NCBI GenBank assembly: GCA_021772435.1
Contig: JAJFLZ010000029.1
Coordinates: 1-60,340 of the forward strand
Length of the DNA stretch: 60,340 nt
From: Chlamydiota bacterium
GTDB lineage: Bacteria > Chlamydiota > Chlamydiia > Chlamydiales > JACKPQ01
Direction of reading: 5' to 3'
The notes under the pieces were generated by a model. It was not told the DNA's origin. It did no database searches and saw nothing but the letters and a program-made list of their open reading frames with translations. Position numbers and translations under genes: made by a program. Shown one piece after another: positions 26,097-34,505 of this stretch (positions are counted from its first letter, which is position 1; each line of letters opens with the position of its first letter).

Positions 26097-27744
26097 AGAA
26101 TGGCTTAACGGTCCCTATGATGAAGAGACTAAAGCTGCCATCCGCAATCTTTCTCCAAAAGAGCTCAAAGAGGCCTTTGCAAAAGATCTCTCATTTGGCA
26201 CAGCTGGCATGCGCGGCATCGTCGGCGCAGGCTCAAATAGACTGAATGCCTACACCGTGCGCGCTGCCACTCAAGGACTTTGCAACTATATCAACAAACA
26301 ATTCAAAGGCCAAAAACGCGTTGTCATCGGCTACGACTGCCGTTTAAGCTCGCGGGAATTTGCCGAGGAATCAGCAAAAGTGCTCATCGGCAACGGTGTC
26401 GAGGCCCTGCTTTGTGAAAAACTCATGCCCTCACCTTTCGTTTCATTTACCTGCCGCCAAAAACAATGCGCAGCTGGCATCATGATCACAGCTTCCCACA
26501 ATCCCCCAGAGTACAACGGCTACAAAGTCTACTGGGCAGACGGAGCTCAAGTCGTCCCACCGCACGATCAAGGCATTATCCTAGAAGTCCAAGCCGTCAA
26601 AGACCCCACGCATGTCAAAATCGGGTCTTTAGATGATCCAAAATTACAACTCGTTAAAGACGATGTCACCCAAGAATATCTTAAAACGATCTATCCACTT
26701 CAAAATCACCTCGAACAAAACCGTGATCATGGAAAAAACCTCAAAATCATCTACACTCCCCTGCATGGTGCCGGTATCTCTCTCGTCCCACAATCCCTCC
26801 ACTCTTGGGGCTTTACAAATCTTTCCTTTGTCGAGTCGCAAAAAGAGCCCGATGGCAACTTCCCTACCACGCACTCTCCCAATCCGGAAAGCCCTGAGAG
26901 CTTAAAACTTGGCATGGATCAGCTGAAAAACACCTCTTGTGACATCCTGATTGCTACCGATCCCGATGCTGATCGCATTGGCGCAGTTGTTCTCCACAAA
27001 AATGAGCCCAGGTTCCTCACCGGCAATGAGCTTGCCGCTCTTATCTGCCATCACCTCCTCAGTTCCAAAGCAAAAAACCTCCCTCTTAACGGCGCCATCG
27101 TTCAATCCATCGTCACCACGGAAATTCTCGGCAAAATTGCAAAATCGTATGACATAAAAAACTTTGAAGTCTTGACCGGCTTCAAATACATCGGCGAGCT
27201 GATCGAAAAATGGGAACACTCCCATGAACACACCTTTATCCTGGGCGCTGAAGAATCGCACGGCTACCTCTTTGGCACATACGCCAGAGACAAGGATGGC
27301 ATCGCGACCGCCTGTCTGCTCTCTGAAATGGCACTCGATGCCAAGTTAAAAGGAGAAACGCTTGTCGACCGGTTAGATGCCCTCTACAAAAAATACGGTT
27401 TCCACACATCTAATCTAATTAACATTCAGCTCAAAGATGGCCAAGCGCTATCTAAAATTGACGACTTGCGCGCGCTACCGCCCAAATCCATTGCAGGACA
27501 TGCCCTGCTCTCTCTTGAAGACTACCAGACATCACAAAAACGGGATCTTAAAACAGGCACGCTAGAAAAGCTCACCCTGCCCACATCCAACGTCCTCGTC
27601 CTGCGCTTAGAAGGCGGCATCAAGCTCATCATCCGTCCCTCTGGGACCGAACCCAAGCTCAAAATCTACGGAACCGCCCACGGCGATAACTGCATCCCCA
27701 CCTTAAATGCAGCCCTCGATGAAGTCACAAACTGGTTCCTCTAA
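26077..27744 (+). CDS. Phosphoglucomutase/phosphomannomutase family protein
   Basis: 555 residues from the ATG at 26077, preceded by GAGGAG; the frame to 26011 lies inside the upstream gene. The active-site phosphoserine loop is TASHNPPEYNGYK near residues 145-157. The metal site DPDADR, the sugar-binding EESHGYLFG, and the C-terminal phosphate loop RPSGTEPKLKIYG are all present. The length and the LSFGTAGMRG start match the longer alpha-phosphohexomutase group, which interconverts hexose 1- and 6-phosphates for glycogen or sugar-nucleotide synthesis. The preference for glucose or mannose cannot be read from sequence. Confidence 0.93.
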   Translation: MPNDRAKEWLNGPYDEETKAAIRNLSPKELKEAFAKDLSFGTAGMRGIVGAGSNRLNAYTVRAATQGLCNYINKQFKGQKRVVIGYDCRLSSREFAEESAKVLIGNGVEALLCEKLMPSPFVSFTCRQKQCAAGIMITASHNPPEYNGYKVYWADGAQVVPPHDQGIILEVQAVKDPTHVKIGSLDDPKLQLVKDDVTQEYLKTIYPLQNHLEQNRDHGKNLKIIYTPLHGAGISLVPQSLHSWGFTNLSFVESQKEPDGNFPTTHSPNPESPESLKLGMDQLKNTSCDILIATDPDADRIGAVVLHKNEPRFLTGNELAALICHHLLSSKAKNLPLNGAIVQSIVTTEILGKIAKSYDIKNFEVLTGFKYIGELIEKWEHSHEHTFILGAEESHGYLFGTYARDKDGIATACLLSEMALDAKLKGETLVDRLDALYKKYGFHTSNLINIQLKDGQALSKIDDLRALPPKSIAGHALLSLEDYQTSQKRDLKTGTLEKLTLPTSNVLVLRLEGGIKLIIRPSGTEPKLKIYGTAHGDNCIPTLNAALDEVTNWFL

Positions 27745-27746
27745 AA

Positions 27747-29852
27747 TCACATGTCTTTATCAGAAAGCGTCGTAATAAGCGTATTTTTTGCATCTGTGAA
27801 TTTTTCGATCTTTCTTTCAATTTTTTGAATCTCTTTACTTAGAGTGATTATTTGTTGCTCTGCATTTTGTACTGCGGATCTCATCCATGAAGTATTCTTA
27901 TTCAGTTCAATATACTCTTGTTTCTCTTTGAGCCGCTTTTTCAAGTCATTTATCTCGTCAGACAAGGAATCTGTTTTTTTATTGCAAGCACGGATAATCA
28001 TAGAACCGGTGAGCGTATCGCTTAGTTTAAAACCTAAAAGAAATCGCGCCGCATTCTCAATCTCTTCGGCCTTAACAAGTGCTATTAAGATATCTTTAGC
28101 TGTTTTCAAATCGTTTAAATCAACGCCAGATGCTTTCCCTTTTGAGACAGCTGTATTGATTCTTTGTTCCGATAGGTGGCCATCTGGATCGAGATCAAGA
28201 AGTGTATATGAGAGCCATCGATGTAGAGCAGCTTTTGCCTTTTTTGCTTTTTCTATCTTGGAAGCATTTCCAACTCCCTTTCTGCCGTCCGCGCGATTAT
28301 TTAGAATGACTCTTTTATACTTTTCGGAGACATCTGCAAAGGTGAATTTCGCTTTGCGATCAATGCCTAAAAGATCTAGATGGACATAAAGGTGCGTGTC
28401 GACTTTTTCTTTGGGAAAATGCCCCCATCCTTTGCTTTTTAATTTAGCCTCAGAAACCTTAGCTCCAGCGCAGTATAAAATAAACGCAATGTCCTTGAGA
28501 TTCTTCTCTATCGCTAAGTCAATAGGGCTCTTTTTTGATACAAACTCCTCATTAGAAAACAAAAAGGACAACTTTTTATGAACGGTCTGCTCTTGATTGA
28601 CCAGCTCAGGATGATGTGTAACCAGATAATCCATTGATTCTTTCATCTCATGTTTCACTGCCAAATAAAGGAGCGAATATCTTGTAATCGTCTCTTTGAT
28701 TGGGCCACTCTGTTGCACCGTCGATCTAAAATTGAGAATATTCAACCCATTTTCCAAAAGATGGATCAGTAAATCGCTTCGCTTGATCTCGCATACTTTG
28801 TGACACAAATCAAATTGCAATTGCGATTTGTTGAGTTTTACAGCTGATGCAAAAACAGCTTTAGTGATGTCGTCGCTGCCGTACTTCAAAGCCAAATCTA
28901 GAACATCCATTGGTTGTTCGACCTTAGAGATCTCTTTTAACCACACTTCCTTGATCAGTGCATCATCTTTAGTCTGTGCAACAACTGGTACAGCATACTT
29001 TAACGAAATATTTGCATCTTTGGCTCTAGATATGACTTTTTTAACAAACTCAGGGTCATGCTTGATCGACTCTTCTGTCGGCTCAAACATCGCATTAAAA
29101 ATATGGGGGATGTTTTTTTCATCTAAAAGCGCAGCACTCAAAACTTCTCGTTTAAAATTGCCGTCTTTGACTCTCTTCATGCATTGCAACACATCTGGTG
29201 CCAGCATGGGATTTTGTAATCCCTTCAAAAAAACTGGAAGTTTCACAGATTCATCTTCAGATTGCGTTGCCTCGTGTATACAATCTTTCAGGGAGTTCTC
29301 GTATGTCAAACACGCCTCGACGACATCTCGTTTAAACGATGCGTCCTTAAGATTCGATGCATACTTAATTACGCTTGGACGCCTAACTTTTTGCTTACAT
29401 GCCATTTTAAACACATCTTCAGCAAGACCACGATCACCAAACGTGCTCGCTTTCTTTAAGCATTCTTCAGGTAAGACATCATGTTGGAATAGCTTAGGTA
29501 AAAAAATGCACACACTAATTTGTGTCACTTTAGCAACTACAATAATTGTTAAAGAATAAGCACAAATAAATCCGGCTGCTTTTTTACACGCAAGATCAAA
29601 TGATAAAAAGCGGAAAAACTGAATAATGATAAGTCCATATACAGGTATGTTAAAGCAGGCGGGCATGGCCAATAGCAGCGTCATAGGCGTTTGACATTGC
29701 TGAAAGATCTCTTTATCCAATAGCGCGTGGTAGGCTGTACCAACTCCTATTCCAACTAAAACACTAGCTACAATGATTGCAATGATTTGATTGCGATAGG
29801 CATCTGGCTGAAGATATTTTGGTAAGTTGCTGACTGCTGATACTGATCCCAT
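27747..29852 (-). CDS. Large membrane protein with ankyrin repeats and coiled-coil end
   Basis: 701 residues. The N-terminus has three or so hydrophobic segments (IIAIIVASVLVGIGVG, a segment around LLAMPACFNIPVYGLIIIQF, and one around FICAYSLTIIVVAKV). A cysteine-rich helical-repeat middle follows. Clear ankyrin units appear near residues 400-475 (LLYLAVKHEMKESMDYLV, SPIDLAIEKNLKDIAFIL), and a lysine-rich coiled coil forms the last 90 residues. It resembles the other repeat proteins in the window in layout but has more membrane segments. It lies convergent to the phosphohexomutase, separated by 2 bp. Its role is unknown; ankyrin proteins in amoeba-associated bacteria often meet host proteins. 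Confidence 0.78.
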   Translation of the reverse strand: MGSVSAVSNLPKYLQPDAYRNQIIAIIVASVLVGIGVGTAYHALLDKEIFQQCQTPMTLLLAMPACFNIPVYGLIIIQFFRFLSFDLACKKAAGFICAYSLTIIVVAKVTQISVCIFLPKLFQHDVLPEECLKKASTFGDRGLAEDVFKMACKQKVRRPSVIKYASNLKDASFKRDVVEACLTYENSLKDCIHEATQSEDESVKLPVFLKGLQNPMLAPDVLQCMKRVKDGNFKREVLSAALLDEKNIPHIFNAMFEPTEESIKHDPEFVKKVISRAKDANISLKYAVPVVAQTKDDALIKEVWLKEISKVEQPMDVLDLALKYGSDDITKAVFASAVKLNKSQLQFDLCHKVCEIKRSDLLIHLLENGLNILNFRSTVQQSGPIKETITRYSLLYLAVKHEMKESMDYLVTHHPELVNQEQTVHKKLSFLFSNEEFVSKKSPIDLAIEKNLKDIAFILYCAGAKVSEAKLKSKGWGHFPKEKVDTHLYVHLDLLGIDRKAKFTFADVSEKYKRVILNNRADGRKGVGNASKIEKAKKAKAALHRWLSYTLLDLDPDGHLSEQRINTAVSKGKASGVDLNDLKTAKDILIALVKAEEIENAARFLLGFKLSDTLTGSMIIRACNKKTDSLSDEINDLKKRLKEKQEYIELNKNTSWMRSAVQNAEQQIITLSKEIQKIERKIEKFTDAKNTLITTLSDKDM

Positions 29853-29876
29853 AATGGAAAATTTTATATCACAAAC

Positions 29877-30200
29877 TTAAGAATTTTTCAATGCCTGCGT
29901 GGCAAGGCCAGCGATCGGCACGGTAAAGAGCGCAGCTAGAGCAACAACGCTAACGGCTTTAGCAAGCGGTAGCGGCGCATATCTAGCAGATAAATAAAAG
30001 ACGACTGCACAGCTACCTAAGCCTCCAGCCACTTCCCTTTTCCCTTGCAAGCCGTAGTAGCCAGCAAATACGAGCGCAAGCAGGCTCGCTGAATAAAGGC
30101 CGCTGCGTGTGACAATCGCTGGCATGTTAGGTTCCATTTTCGTGTACGAATCATAGATGAGAAAATTGAACTTACCAGAGAGTGAGGGGAGTTTCATCAA
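29877..30200 (-). CDS. Small hydrophobic protein, 107 aa
   Basis: Two to three membrane segments (SLLALVFAGYYGL, GSCAVVFYLSARY, VSVVALAALFTVPIAGL) preceded by a 30-residue polar N-terminus. Its start overlaps the stop of the HD-phosphodiesterase gene as ATGA, so it is probably co-translated with it. No family recognised. The position between a PgpH-like enzyme and an ankyrin membrane protein on the same strand suggests one transcript, but no functional link is shown. Confidence 0.7.
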   Translation of the reverse strand: MMKLPSLSGKFNFLIYDSYTKMEPNMPAIVTRSGLYSASLLALVFAGYYGLQGKREVAGGLGSCAVVFYLSARYAPLPLAKAVSVVALAALFTVPIAGLATQALKNS

Positions 30201-32302
30201 CGCCTTTCTGGGAACTTAACGCGCAGGTGACGTGTGACAGCTAGATTTTTCATGATGGTGCGTTTGACGATGCCAAGCTCTTCAAATGTGAGCTGGCATT
30301 CATCGAACTGCCCTTCTTCAGCTTTATCTGATACCACTCGATCGATTAACTCTGTGAGTGTCTCCTCAGTGATTTCATCAAGTGAGCGAGAAGCTGCTTC
30401 GACGCTATCTGAAATCATGATAATGGCAGATTCTTTTGTGCGTGGTTTGGGGCCTTGGTAACGGAACTGCTTTTCATCGACTTGATCGACATCGCCGCCC
30501 ATTTGTTCCACTTGCTTGCTGTAGAAAAAGTAAACAAGGGTCGTGCCGTGGTGCTCTTTGATGATGTCAATGAATGTATGGGGCAAATTGTGTTGCTTGG
30601 CTAGTGATTCACCTTCGGGAACGTGAGCGATAATGACCTGAGTAGACTCAAGCGGTGTCAAAAGTTGGTGGATGTTAAATCCGCCCATTTGATTTTCAGT
30701 AAAATAGTGAGGATTAAACAGCTTACCAATGTCGTGATAGAGGCTTGCAACGCGGCAAAACAATCCATTTGCTCCAATTGCTTGCGCTGCAGCTTCGGAT
30801 AAACTACCCACGACCAGGCTGTGCTGATAAGTACCAGGAGCCTCAATCGAGAGACGTCTTAAAAGCTCATTGTTCGGATCCATATACTCAACAAGAGTAA
30901 TATCTGTCATCACGCGGAAAATCGACTCCAAAATAGGCAAGAACCCAACGACGAAGACCGCTGTAATGAGCATGAAGCAGAGCGTGCTAAAAACATCAGC
31001 AGCAAGTGGGACATCCCAGAGAATATTTTGCGCAAAATTGAACGCGACCAAAATAGGCAAGCATGTGAGCCACACCTTACCGCAAACCGCAAACACCTCC
31101 TTACGCTTCCTCACATCCCGCGTTGCTATAATCGCGACAATACCTGTCACAAGATTCATAATTAAAAAGCGGTTATGGTCAACAGCAAGTGTTACACCCA
31201 AAAGAACACTCAAAAATACCACGCTAAATAGAGCAGCGTGATGGCCAACCAAAATACAAATCAAAATGGCTGCAAACGGCACAAAAAGCGGATAACGCAC
31301 CACCTCGATCAAATGATGCGAAGTTTCAAGCAAGAAGTACTCAGCTGCCTTGGCCACACATAAAGTGACAATAAATACAGTCGCAAAAATAGCCAGCTTC
31401 TGCAGAGAATGATACACATCTTTACAAAACAAGCGGAAGTAAACCGTCCCTAAAATCACCATCACCAATGCAAACAACAAGCTGCTAATAATAGTGAGTG
31501 GCTGCCATACGTTACGCTTTTCAGCAAGAGCCTTTTTCATGCCCTGCATGATGCTAATATGACGCATCGTCACCTTCTCGCCTTGATCGATAATGCGTGA
31601 CCCCGCCCTCACTTTGGTATATCTGTCCGCAATGCTTGATCCAACAACTTGTCGCAGTTGCCTTTGCACGGCTGTATCTTCCTCGATCATCCATGGATCA
31701 GTGCGGAAATGTGAGACCACATATTCAACGGCACCTGCAGAACCCCCATTTGTTTGAATAACGCGCGAGGAAAGCTCGCGCCAAAAACTATCGGGGAGCG
31801 TGACCTCATCTGCATGATTATACGGAGTATAAACGTGATAATTTTGTGTCGATAAATTCATCTGTCGGATTTTTTGGAGCGTGCGATTATCAGCAAAACG
31901 CGCCTGCTCCATCGCTCGCTCAACGGATTTTGCCGCAGTGTAGATTTGCTCTAAATCCAAATTAGGCTGGCTTTTTGAAACTTCGTTATCAAACTGTGCT
32001 GCCCGCTCATCGATTTGCTTTTCGTCGATCTTGTAGATCGAGCCCACTTCTCGAATAGCGTCCTGGCGGAAAATAATCGTCGATTCGTCATCGGGAAACT
32101 CAAAATCGACCTGAGCGACGACGTAATTTTTGGCGTTTGTATCGAGCTCTAGCACCTCCACCCGCACTTCACGAAAGTGCAGAAACAGTGCTAAGCAGAG
32201 AGTGAGTAAAAGCCCGATTAAAAGGCGCCATCCCAAGTTGTCAGCCTTGAGGCGCTCTTTTACACTAACTTTTTCTTCGTGCTGATCGCCGGCGTTTGCC
32301 AT
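30197..32302 (-). CDS. pgpH: 7TM-HD phosphohydrolase (PgpH/YqfF-like, c-di-AMP phosphodiesterase family)
   Basis: 701 residues. One N-terminal helix leads to a large extracytoplasmic 7TMR-HDED domain, then about seven membrane helices near residues 265-460. A cytoplasmic HD domain follows, with H in YQHSLVVG, the YHDIGK motif, and HVPEGESLA/EHHGTT histidines. PgpH-type enzymes hydrolyse c-di-AMP to pApA. Chlamydiae make c-di-AMP, so this is a likely degradation enzyme, but activity is inferred from the family. The next gene downstream overlaps by 4 nt. Confidence 0.9.
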   Translation of the reverse strand: MANAGDQHEEKVSVKERLKADNLGWRLLIGLLLTLCLALFLHFREVRVEVLELDTNAKNYVVAQVDFEFPDDESTIIFRQDAIREVGSIYKIDEKQIDERAAQFDNEVSKSQPNLDLEQIYTAAKSVERAMEQARFADNRTLQKIRQMNLSTQNYHVYTPYNHADEVTLPDSFWRELSSRVIQTNGGSAGAVEYVVSHFRTDPWMIEEDTAVQRQLRQVVGSSIADRYTKVRAGSRIIDQGEKVTMRHISIMQGMKKALAEKRNVWQPLTIISSLLFALVMVILGTVYFRLFCKDVYHSLQKLAIFATVFIVTLCVAKAAEYFLLETSHHLIEVVRYPLFVPFAAILICILVGHHAALFSVVFLSVLLGVTLAVDHNRFLIMNLVTGIVAIIATRDVRKRKEVFAVCGKVWLTCLPILVAFNFAQNILWDVPLAADVFSTLCFMLITAVFVVGFLPILESIFRVMTDITLVEYMDPNNELLRRLSIEAPGTYQHSLVVGSLSEAAAQAIGANGLFCRVASLYHDIGKLFNPHYFTENQMGGFNIHQLLTPLESTQVIIAHVPEGESLAKQHNLPHTFIDIIKEHHGTTLVYFFYSKQVEQMGGDVDQVDEKQFRYQGPKPRTKESAIIMISDSVEAASRSLDEITEETLTELIDRVVSDKAEEGQFDECQLTFEELGIVKRTIMKNLAVTRHLRVKFPERR

Positions 32303-32385
32303 GTGACTAGTTTAGCCCAACCTCATCATTATTACCAATAACTATTTACATACTCCTAAACACATTTTGAAGCAACGAGCTAACC

Positions 32386-32465
32386 CCTTAAGTCGGATTT
32401 TAGCCATTTTTTGGCTAAAACAACCTTGTAAAATCGCCATTTTTTGGCTAAAATCCCACTTAAGG
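32386..32465. repeat. 80-bp nested palindrome upstream of dnaX
   Basis: Outer arms ccttaagtcggattttagcc (32386-32405) and ggctaaaatcccacttaagg (32446-32465) are complementary at 19 of 20 positions. Between them the phrase gccattttttggctaaaa occurs twice, and the first occurrence folds on itself (ttttagcc with ggctaaaa). It sits in the gap between the divergent pgpH and dnaX genes. It resembles the operator-like array before the ATPase at 41331 in style, though not in sequence. Confidence 0.8.
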
Positions 32466-32527
32466 ACATAAAAGCACATATGATGCGACCTTGATTTTTT
32501 GTAGACGGGTCTGTCATTATCCAAAAT

Positions 32528-34108
32528 ATGCAAAATTCCATCACACGCAAGTATCGGCCGCAAACCTTTGCCGCCGTCTGCCATCAAGACGCCATCGTCA
32601 CCACGTTAAAAAACGCCTTAAAAGCAGGCTCCGTTGCGCAAAGCTATCTCTTTTGTGGCACGCGCGGCACGGGGAAAACAACGCTTGCAAGGCTCCTTGC
32701 CAAAGCCCTCAACTGTGGGAATCTAAATTCAGAATACGAGCCGTGCAATAGTTGCACTTCCTGTCGAGAGATCAATGGCGGCGCTAGCCTCGATGTGATC
32801 GAAATCGATGGCGCTTCTAATCGCGGCATCGACGACATCCGACAGATCAACGAAACCGCCCTCTATGCTCCGAGTAGCTCTAAGTGGAAAATCTACATCA
32901 TCGACGAAGTCCACATGCTCACCAAAGAAGCTTTCAATGCGCTATTAAAAACCCTGGAAGAGCCGCCACCACGCGTCAAATTCTTCTTTGCGACAACAGA
33001 GCCAAACAAAGTCCTCCCGACCATTCTTTCCAGATGCCAGCGCTTTAACCTCTCCCGCATTTCCGAAAACAGTATCGCCAAAAAACTCAGCACCATTCTA
33101 GAAGACCAGAAAATCCAAGCAGATCCAAACGCCTTATCCCTCATCGCCCAGCTAGCTGATGGCTCCATGCGCGACTCTGAATCGCTTCTCGGTCAAGTCA
33201 TCGCCTTTGCATCCGGCCCCATCACGCTTGAAAACACCTCCCAAATCCTCGGCATTACTTCCAAAGAGCAATTCTTTGCCCTCGATAACGCCGTCTCCTC
33301 CTCCAACCTCGCTTTTGCCTTCGATCTTTCGCAAGACATCTTCGACTCCGGCAAAGACCTCAAACACTTTCTCGATTCCCTCATCACCCATTACCGCTTC
33401 ATCCTGCGCCTCCATCTAGGTACCACCACAAATCAAGAAGGATACAAAAGAGCTGCCCAAATCTACTCCCACCACGATTGTCTCGACATCCTTGACTACC
33501 TCGTCAAGTGGGTCCAGCAAATCCCCTCTTCTCCTTTCAAGCGCATCGATCTCGAGATGGTTTTGCTCTACATCCTCCGCATCAAAAAACGCATTCCCCT
33601 AGATGCTCTCATCGCCAGGCTTTCAGACCTCGAGCAAAAACTTGGAAATGCGCCGGAACCAAGCCCCTCAACTGAACAAATACAACCCACGCCCCACTTC
33701 ACAGCTCCTGAACCGACACCTGAATTTACGCCTCAACCCACAATCCCCGAGCCAACTCCTGACCCCACAATCCCCGAGCCAGCTCCGCAACCCGCGACTC
33801 AATTCATAGCTCCTGAACCAGCACTTGAACCTACGCCTCAACCTGCAGCCCCCGAGCCAGCTCCGCAACTCGCGACTCAATTCATAGCTCCTGAACCAGC
33901 ACTTGAACCTACGCCTCAACCCGCAATCCCCGAGCCAGCACCTGAACCTTCTCCTCAACCCGCAGCTCCTGATCCTCAAGCACCAGCTGCTCCGCAGCTC
34001 AACTCCTCCATTTTGCAACCTGAACCAACCGAAACCAACCACCCTAGTCATTACGACACTCTTCTGCGTTTTACAGCCGTCGAGCTCAACGGATCTGTTA
34101 AGAAATAA
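32528..34108 (+). CDS. dnaX: DNA polymerase III subunit gamma/tau
   Basis: 526 residues. The AAA+ core starts RKYRPQTFAAVCHQDAI, with P-loop GTRGTGKT near residue 44 and the four-cysteine zinc module CGN..CNSCTSC. IDGASNRGIDDIRQI, IIDEVHMLT and TLEEPPPRVKFFFATTEP follow. DnaX loads the sliding clamp and links polymerase cores. After about residue 375 the tail becomes a Pro/Glu/Ala/Thr-rich low-complexity region built from repeats, ending in a short structured segment. It is followed by ybaB, the usual partner. An RNA structure or slippage site for a gamma product is not evident. Confidence 0.96.
   Translation: MQNSITRKYRPQTFAAVCHQDAIVTTLKNALKAGSVAQSYLFCGTRGTGKTTLARLLAKALNCGNLNSEYEPCNSCTSCREINGGASLDVIEIDGASNRGIDDIRQINETALYAPSSSKWKIYIIDEVHMLTKEAFNALLKTLEEPPPRVKFFFATTEPNKVLPTILSRCQRFNLSRISENSIAKKLSTILEDQKIQADPNALSLIAQLADGSMRDSESLLGQVIAFASGPITLENTSQILGITSKEQFFALDNAVSSSNLAFAFDLSQDIFDSGKDLKHFLDSLITHYRFILRLHLGTTTNQEGYKRAAQIYSHHDCLDILDYLVKWVQQIPSSPFKRIDLEMVLLYILRIKKRIPLDALIARLSDLEQKLGNAPEPSPSTEQIQPTPHFTAPEPTPEFTPQPTIPEPTPDPTIPEPAPQPATQFIAPEPALEPTPQPAAPEPAPQLATQFIAPEPALEPTPQPAIPEPAPEPSPQPAAPDPQAPAAPQLNSSILQPEPTETNHPSHYDTLLRFTAVELNGSVKK
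33774..33929 (+). repeat. Two tandem 78-bp units in the dnaX tail
   Basis: Units 33774-33851 and 33852-33929 are near identical (a handful of third-position and other differences). Each encodes 26 residues with PQxATQFIAPEPALEPTPQP. Shorter P-E-P units flank them. Such a repeat can expand or contract between strains and gives the linker a variable length. Confidence 0.9.
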
Positions 34109-34164
34109 TTTTAGCTGATTTCTACCTGCGGTCTGTGGTAAAATATTCACTAAAAGGAGTTGTT

Positions 34165-34464
34165 ATGGGTAGTGGATTTTCTAAAATGAAGAAGCAAGCT
34201 AAGCAGATGCAAGATCAAATGCAAAAGATGCAGAAAGAAATGGAGGAACTAGAGGTCACAGGCTCAGCAGGTAATGGCTTGGTCTCTTTAACCCTATCTG
34301 GCGAAAAACAACTTAAAAATATTTCTATTAATCCTGACTGCGTCGATCCATCCGATGTCGAAGGTCTTCAAGATCTCATCAAGGCAGCTTATAATGATGC
34401 CCTGACACAGCTCGATGAAAAATCTCCGACGGCCAATATGGGCAACTTACCCTTTGGATTTTAA
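34165..34464 (+). CDS. ybaB: YbaB/EbfC nucleoid-associated protein
   Basis: 99 residues from the ATG at 34165, with an AAAGGAG ribosome-binding site. An N-terminal Met/Gln/Lys coiled coil (KKQAKQMQDQMQKMQKEMEE) precedes the domain VTGSAGNGLVSLTLSGEKQLKNISI. The C-terminus carries ALTQLDEKS and ends in PFGF. YbaB homologues form dimers that bind DNA and shape the nucleoid. A gene of this family directly after dnaX is the rule in many bacteria. Confidence 0.95.
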   Translation: MGSGFSKMKKQAKQMQDQMQKMQKEMEELEVTGSAGNGLVSLTLSGEKQLKNISINPDCVDPSDVEGLQDLIKAAYNDALTQLDEKSPTANMGNLPFGF

Positions 34465-34505
34465 TGTGATGTTTCGTATGCTTTTCCCTTACAAACGGAG
34501 TAAGC

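Noticed and set aside
28828..29559. 243-codon plus-strand frame inside the ankyrin gene at 27747
   Set aside because: Antisense to a protein with clear ankyrin and membrane features. Composition is Ser-rich, as expected of a complement frame.
33152..34150. Several long minus-strand frames under dnaX
   Set aside because: They mirror the coding bias and the repetitive tail of dnaX on the other strand (Trp/Arg/Leu repeats). They are shadows, not genes.
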